A model generated the notes under the pieces. The model was not told where the DNA came from. It ran no database searches and worked only from the letters and a program-made list of their open reading frames with translations. Shown in pieces: positions 5,578 to 9,474 of a stretch of DNA of 9,474 nucleotides. Made by a program: the position numbers and the translations under genes. Numbering within the stretch: position 1 is the stretch's first letter; each line of letters opens with the position of its first letter. Source of the DNA: an uncultured Ruminococcus sp. (GTDB taxonomy: Bacteria; Bacillota; Clostridia; Oscillospirales; Ruminococcaceae); contig CAMWRC010000030.1 in NCBI GenBank assembly GCA_947176565.1, forward strand, positions 1 through 9,474, in the 5' to 3' direction.

Positions 5578-8015
5578 TGGCTGAAATAGCCGAAATAGCA
5601 GTGAGCGGAACGGCGTATTCCTTTGATATGCTTTTCAGCTATATCGTACCGCAGGGTGTGAATGTCAGAAAAGGGTGCAGAGTTCTTGTTCCTTTCGGAC
5701 GCGGAAACAGGCGCAGAATAGGAATTGTTATGGGTTTCGGAAGTGCCGCGGCAAATCTTAAACCCATAGCAGCACAGATAGATTCCGAACCGGTATTGTC
5801 AGAGGAATTGCTGAACCTTGTGTTCTATCTTCACGATTACACGTTCTGCACATATTACGATGCCGTAAAAGCTATGCTTCCGCCGGCTATGGGTATTAAG
5901 TCAAAGGAGTGTTTCCGGCTTTCTGAAAAGTCTCCATCATCTGAACTTTCCGGAAAAGCGTCTGAACTGCTTGAACAGATAAGATATGCGGACAACAGCA
6001 ATCTCCTTACGGAAATGCTTGATAATTATATAGCTGCTAATGGACGGACTGCTGTTGACGAACTTATTGAAGCAGATGTTCTTGAATCTGAAAGTAATTT
6101 CAGGCAGAATGTCTGCGATGCATCTATACGTATGATTCGTCTCAGCAGCGCATATTTAAGCGCAAATGTCAGTTTTTCCCTTACTCCTAAGCAGAAAAAA
6201 GCAGCGGAATTTTTGGCGGAGTATGGTTCTGTTTCTGTCAAGGAAGCTGCGTATATGTGCGGCTGTACGGAATCAGTTCTGAAACGTCTTGCAGCTTCGG
6301 GTGCGGCTGAAATATTCGATATGGAATTGCTGAGAAGTGCAGATGAATTTCCGGCAGAGAAAATCGAACCGGATTCCATAATACTTTCGGACGAACAGCA
6401 AAAAGTCCATGACAGAGTATATTCGCAGATTGAGAAAAGGGAATCAGCAGTATTTCTTCTTCACGGAGTAACAGGAAGCGGCAAAACGTCCGTTTTTGAA
6501 AAGCTGATATATAATACTCTCAGTTCAGGCAGAGGGTCAATCCTGCTTATTCCGGAAATTGCTCTTACACCGCAGGTTGTGCGACGTTTCCGGTCGCTTT
6601 TCGGAGAACGCATCGCGGTTATTCACAGCGGACTTTCGCTTGGACAGCGGCTTGACGAATACAAAAGGATAAAACGCGGAGATGCGGATATTATAATAGG
6701 TACAAGGAGCGCGGTTTTCGCTCCTGTGGAAAATATCGGTCTTATTATAATAGACGAGGAGGGCGAACGTTCTTATAAATCCGAAAGCTCTCCGCGTTAT
6801 TATGCTCATGATATTGCAAAAAAAAGATGTGCATATCATGGAGCAGTTCTGCTTCTTGCTTCGGCAACTCCTTCGGTTGAGAGCTTCTATATGACGGAAA
6901 AGGGAGTATATAATCTTCTGAAAATAGAAAAGAGGTATAATGATATTCCACTTCCGGAAGTGTCCGTCGTCGATATGAATATGGAGCGAATGAATGGCAA
7001 TACCTCGGAATTTAGTAGAAAACTGACATATGAAGTCAGTGAGAATCTTAAACGCGGTGAACAGAGTATACTTCTTCTGAATCGCCGCGGATTCCATACT
7101 ATCATAAGCTGTATGGATTGTTTTCAGCCGGTTTATTGTCCTAACTGTTCAGTTCCGATGACATTCCATAAAAAAAACAGTATGCTCATGTGTCATTACT
7201 GCGGATTTTCATGCGAACCGGTATCAGTCTGTCCTGTATGCGGTTCAGACCGCCTGAAAAGCATGGGATTCGGTACTCAGCGGCTGGAAGATGAACTCGG
7301 CAAATTATTTCCAGAGGCGCGTATTCTCAGAATGGATGCTGATACGACTTTTTCACGGTATTCCTACGAAAAGGGATTTTCTGCATTCAGAAACGGCGAA
7401 TATGATATAATGGTCGGTACGCAGATGATAGGTAAGGGACTGGATTTCCCAAATGTCACGCTGGTGGGCGTAATGTCGGTAGATAAATCGCTGTATTCCG
7501 GAGATTTCCGGAGCTATGAACGTACATTCTCACTGATTACTCAGGTAGTCGGACGGGGAGGACGCGGAAATCGCAGAGGACGTGCAGTTCTTCAGACATT
7601 CATGCCGGAGCATTATGTCATGAATCTTGCCGCATTGCAGGATTACCGCGGTTTCTACAATGAGGAAGTTGCAATAAGACGTGCGATGATTTATCCTCCG
7701 CTCTGTGATATGTGCGTATTCTGCTTTTCCGGAGCTGATGAAGATGACGTAAAATCAGGGGCGGAAGCGGTTCTTGGATTTATGAGCAGACGGCTGAAAG
7801 AAATACAGCCAAAAACTCCGATACGCGTTCTTGGACCTGTGAAAGCTGCATACGGCAGACTGAACGGCAGATTCCGGTACAGAATAATTATGAAATGCAA
7901 AAATACTGCGGAAATGCGGCAGTTTATCAGCGGCGTACTCAAAGAGGGCGCGCGGCTGAAAGAAATGAAAAAAGTTGCCTTTTACGCCGATATGAACGGC
8001 GATACAGGCGTTTAA
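5577..8015 (+). CDS. priA: Primosomal protein N', replication restart helicase PriA
   Basis: PriA recognises stalled forks and D-loops, unwinds DNA 3' to 5' using ATP, and loads the primosome. The product has 812 residues, close to B. subtilis PriA. The N-terminal DNA-binding region covers about 1-105 and a winged-helix-like segment about 200-250. Helicase motifs follow: Walker A GVTGSGKT (297-304), motif Ia PEIALTPQ, motif II DEEG (393-396), motif III ASATPS (428-433), motif V GTQMIGKGLDF (614-624) and motif VI QVVGRGGR (656-663). Eight cysteines in four CxxC pairs (512/515, 521/524, 539/542, 552/555) bind two zinc ions in this family. The C-terminal domain is intact. Motif II usually reads DEEH and motif VI usually GRAGR, so both have one substitution; all acidic and arginine residues expected for ATP hydrolysis remain, so activity is likely. 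Confidence 0.96.
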   Translation: MAEIAEIAVSGTAYSFDMLFSYIVPQGVNVRKGCRVLVPFGRGNRRRIGIVMGFGSAAANLKPIAAQIDSEPVLSEELLNLVFYLHDYTFCTYYDAVKAMLPPAMGIKSKECFRLSEKSPSSELSGKASELLEQIRYADNSNLLTEMLDNYIAANGRTAVDELIEADVLESESNFRQNVCDASIRMIRLSSAYLSANVSFSLTPKQKKAAEFLAEYGSVSVKEAAYMCGCTESVLKRLAASGAAEIFDMELLRSADEFPAEKIEPDSIILSDEQQKVHDRVYSQIEKRESAVFLLHGVTGSGKTSVFEKLIYNTLSSGRGSILLIPEIALTPQVVRRFRSLFGERIAVIHSGLSLGQRLDEYKRIKRGDADIIIGTRSAVFAPVENIGLIIIDEEGERSYKSESSPRYYAHDIAKKRCAYHGAVLLLASATPSVESFYMTEKGVYNLLKIEKRYNDIPLPEVSVVDMNMERMNGNTSEFSRKLTYEVSENLKRGEQSILLLNRRGFHTIISCMDCFQPVYCPNCSVPMTFHKKNSMLMCHYCGFSCEPVSVCPVCGSDRLKSMGFGTQRLEDELGKLFPEARILRMDADTTFSRYSYEKGFSAFRNGEYDIMVGTQMIGKGLDFPNVTLVGVMSVDKSLYSGDFRSYERTFSLITQVVGRGGRGNRRGRAVLQTFMPEHYVMNLAALQDYRGFYNEEVAIRRAMIYPPLCDMCVFCFSGADEDDVKSGAEAVLGFMSRRLKEIQPKTPIRVLGPVKAAYGRLNGRFRYRIIMKCKNTAEMRQFISGVLKEGARLKEMKKVAFYADMNGDTGV

Positions 8016-8030
8016 AAAGGATTGGTAAAA

Positions 8031-8492
8031 ATGGCACTGAGAAAAATTTTAACTGATAAAGATGAATCTCTCCATAAGGTTTGCAGACCGGTAGAGAAAT
8101 TCGACAACAAGCTTGCTGTTCTTTTAGACGATATGCATGAAACGCTTGAAAAGGCACAGGGTGTGGGGCTTGCCGCGCCGCAGGTGGGAATATGCCGCAG
8201 AATATTTATCATGCATCTCGAAAATGACATCGTTGAGGCTGTAAATCCCGAAATTATCATGAAATCCGGCAGGCAGAGGGTTCAGGAAGGCTGTCTGTCA
8301 TGCCCGAATATCTGGGGATATGTTGTCCGTCCTATGAAAGTCGTCCTGAAAGCTCAGGACCGTCACGGAAACTGGTACGAGCGTGAATTTACAGAACTCG
8401 GCGCGCAGTGCGCAAGTCATGAAAGAGACCATCTTGACGGTCATGTCTTTACTGAAATAGTTGATGAATTTTTTGTTCCTGAGGAGGAATAG
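8031..8492 (+). CDS. def: Peptide deformylase
   Basis: This metal-dependent enzyme removes the formyl group from the N-terminal Met of new proteins at the ribosome. The product has 153 residues. All three signature motifs are present: GVGLAAPQ (44-51), EGCLS (86-90) and HERDH (130-134). Metal ligands are C88, H130 and H134, and E131 is the catalytic acid/base. The residue after EGCLS is Cys (C91), where Val, Ile or Leu is usual. ATG 8031 is chosen over the in-frame TTG at 8022 because it gives the common MALRKI start and has AAAAAGGA about 9 nt upstream. It follows priA by 15 nt and is 1 nt from fmt, the gene for the opposing formylation step. Confidence 0.96.
   Translation: MALRKILTDKDESLHKVCRPVEKFDNKLAVLLDDMHETLEKAQGVGLAAPQVGICRRIFIMHLENDIVEAVNPEIIMKSGRQRVQEGCLSCPNIWGYVVRPMKVVLKAQDRHGNWYEREFTELGAQCASHERDHLDGHVFTEIVDEFFVPEEE
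8482..8487 (+). promoter_or_regulatory. Ribosome binding site of fmt, inside def
   Basis: AGGAGG lies 6 nt before the ATG at 8494, within the final Glu codons of def. It shows that fmt starts at 8494, not at an in-frame position near 8461 that would overlap def. Confidence 0.85.
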
Positions 8493-8493
8493 A

Positions 8494-9417
8494 ATGAGGA
8501 TAGTTTTTATGGGAACTCCTGATTTTGCAGTTCCATGTCTGCGAAAGTTAGCAGAATCAGAGCATGAGACCGCAGCAGTTTTCACACAGCCAGACAAGCC
8601 GAAAGGTCGTGGATATAAGATGATTCCCACGCCCGTAAAGACTGCAGCGACTGAATATAATATTCCGGTTTATCAGCCGCTTTCCCTCAGAAAGGGAGAT
8701 GATGCCGCGGAAAGTATGAGGATTCTCCGTGATATTGCTCCTGATTTGATTGTTGTTACGGCATATGGACAGATTCTTCCGGAGGAGATTCTGGAGCTTC
8801 CGAAATATGGCTGCATTAATATTCATGCTTCGCTTCTGCCTAAATACCGCGGAGCTGCACCGATTAACTGGGTGCTGCTCAATGGTGAGAAAATAACCGG
8901 AGTAACATCAATGCAGATGAATAAAGGGCTTGATACAGGCGATATGCTTATAAAAAGAACTGTGGAAATTGGCGAAAATGAGACATATTCACAGCTGTAC
9001 AGCCGTTTGTCTGAGATTGGCGGAGAAGTTCTTATGGAAACTGTTTCAGGAATCGAAGCAGGAACAATTGTTCCGGAAAAACAGGACGATTCACTCAGCT
9101 GTTATTCTCCCATGATAAGGAAAGAAATGAGCGCGCTTGATTTCACAAAGCCGGTTCAGGAAATCCACAATATAATCAGAGGAGTTGCAGGATTTACGAT
9201 GCTCGGAGGAAAACGTCTCAAAGTATTTGAATCGGAAATTGCATATGATATTCCTGCCGGTGATGCCGGAACTGTTGCAGATGCCGGAAAATTTGCGGTA
9301 AGCTGCGGCGACGGAGTTGTAATATTCAATGAGGTTCAGATTGAGGGCGGCAAACGTATGAAAACAGCTGATTTCCTGCGCGGAAAAAAACTGGTGAAAG
9401 GTGAAAGGCTCGGTTGA
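8494..9417 (+). CDS. fmt: Methionyl-tRNA formyltransferase
   Basis: This cytoplasmic enzyme formylates Met-tRNA(fMet) with 10-formyltetrahydrofolate, making the initiator for translation. The product has 307 residues, within the family's usual range. The N-terminal formyltransferase domain (about 1-200) begins MRIVFMGTPDFAVP and carries the tRNA-contacting loop around QPDKPKGRG (32-40). The catalytic residues are N109 and H111 in INIHASLLPKYRGAAP and D147 in GLDTGD. The C-terminal OB-like tRNA-binding domain (about 205-307) ends in the usual KRMKTADFLRG and KGERLG pattern. It starts 1 nt after def, so deformylase and transformylase are made together. No unusual features were seen. Confidence 0.97.
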   Translation: MRIVFMGTPDFAVPCLRKLAESEHETAAVFTQPDKPKGRGYKMIPTPVKTAATEYNIPVYQPLSLRKGDDAAESMRILRDIAPDLIVVTAYGQILPEEILELPKYGCINIHASLLPKYRGAAPINWVLLNGEKITGVTSMQMNKGLDTGDMLIKRTVEIGENETYSQLYSRLSEIGGEVLMETVSGIEAGTIVPEKQDDSLSCYSPMIRKEMSALDFTKPVQEIHNIIRGVAGFTMLGGKRLKVFESEIAYDIPAGDAGTVADAGKFAVSCGDGVVIFNEVQIEGGKRMKTADFLRGKKLVKGERLG

Positions 9418-9422
9418 GGAGG
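9417..9422 (+). promoter_or_regulatory. Ribosome binding site of the final partial gene
   Basis: AGGAGG begins on the last base of the fmt stop codon and lies 10 nt before the ATG at 9433. It supports a real gene starting at the edge of the window and belonging to the same operon. Confidence 0.75.
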
Positions 9423-9432
9423 AATCTGAAAA

Positions 9433-9474
9433 ATGACAAATCCCCGTTATCTTGCCGCAAAGCTTCTTGACAAG
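9433..9474 (+). CDS. rsmB: Probable RsmB 16S rRNA m5C967 methyltransferase, 5' end only
   Basis: Only 14 codons are in the window, giving MTNPRYLAAKLLDK. The NPR-x-x-A-x-x-L pattern near the start resembles the N-terminal NusB-like domain of RsmB/Sun proteins. The position after fmt also matches rsmB (yloM) in B. subtilis. RsmB methylates C967 of 16S rRNA. A zinc metallopeptidase gene follows fmt in some Clostridia, but this N-terminus does not look like one. The call rests mostly on gene order. Confidence 0.6.
   Translation, partial: MTNPRYLAAKLLDK

Noticed and set aside
6537..7097. Minus-strand open frame of 186 codons inside priA
   Set aside because: It lies wholly opposite a strongly conserved helicase gene and shows no family motif; it is a shadow of priA codon structure. 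The same holds for the other minus-strand frames in this window.

Overview
This window looks like a chromosomal segment of a cellulolytic, cellulosome-forming Firmicute. Ruminococcus of the R. flavefaciens / R. champanellensis kind is the best guess. Two things point there: a secreted GH9 cellulase ending in a dockerin, and a Bacillus/Clostridium-type housekeeping cluster in the order yicC-remA-gmk-rpoZ-priA-def-fmt-rsmB. The genus is inferred from memory of protein families, not from a search. All genes are on the + strand.

Region 1 (1-270) opens with the intrinsic terminator of a gene outside the window. A near-consensus sigma-A promoter follows (TTTACA, 17 bp, TATAAT), then a leader of about 134 nt with potential hairpins, a U-rich run and a strong Shine-Dalgarno. 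Region 2 (271-3357) is one large gene for a secreted enzyme: signal peptide, CBM4-like module, Ig-like module, GH9 catalytic module, short Pro-rich linker and dockerin. This is the architecture of CelK-type cellobiohydrolases. Region 3 (3358-3623) is a structured gene tail with a small hairpin, a 17-bp long-stem hairpin and an intrinsic terminator, followed by an extended -10 promoter for the next operon.

Region 4 (3624-9474) is a tightly packed operon. yicC (endoribonuclease family), remA (DNA-binding regulator), gmk (guanylate kinase), rpoZ (RNA polymerase omega), priA (replication restart helicase), def (peptide deformylase) and fmt (Met-tRNA formyltransferase) are followed by the first 14 codons of a probable rsmB. 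Junctions are 20 nt, two 8-nt overlaps, a 1-nt overlap, 15 nt, 1 nt and 15 nt, with no terminator seen inside. def and fmt together handle N-formylation and deformylation of nascent proteins. The other genes serve nucleotide supply, transcription, RNA turnover and replication restart. coaBC, which lies between rpoZ and priA in Bacillus subtilis, is absent here.

I found no phage, CRISPR, insertion sequence, toxin-antitoxin or defence genes, and no clear new multi-gene system. The points most worth a second look are the non-coding structures on both sides of the cellulase gene, the unusual second dockerin loop, the altered PriA helicase motifs, and the sharp codon-use contrast between the cellulase and its housekeeping neighbours.
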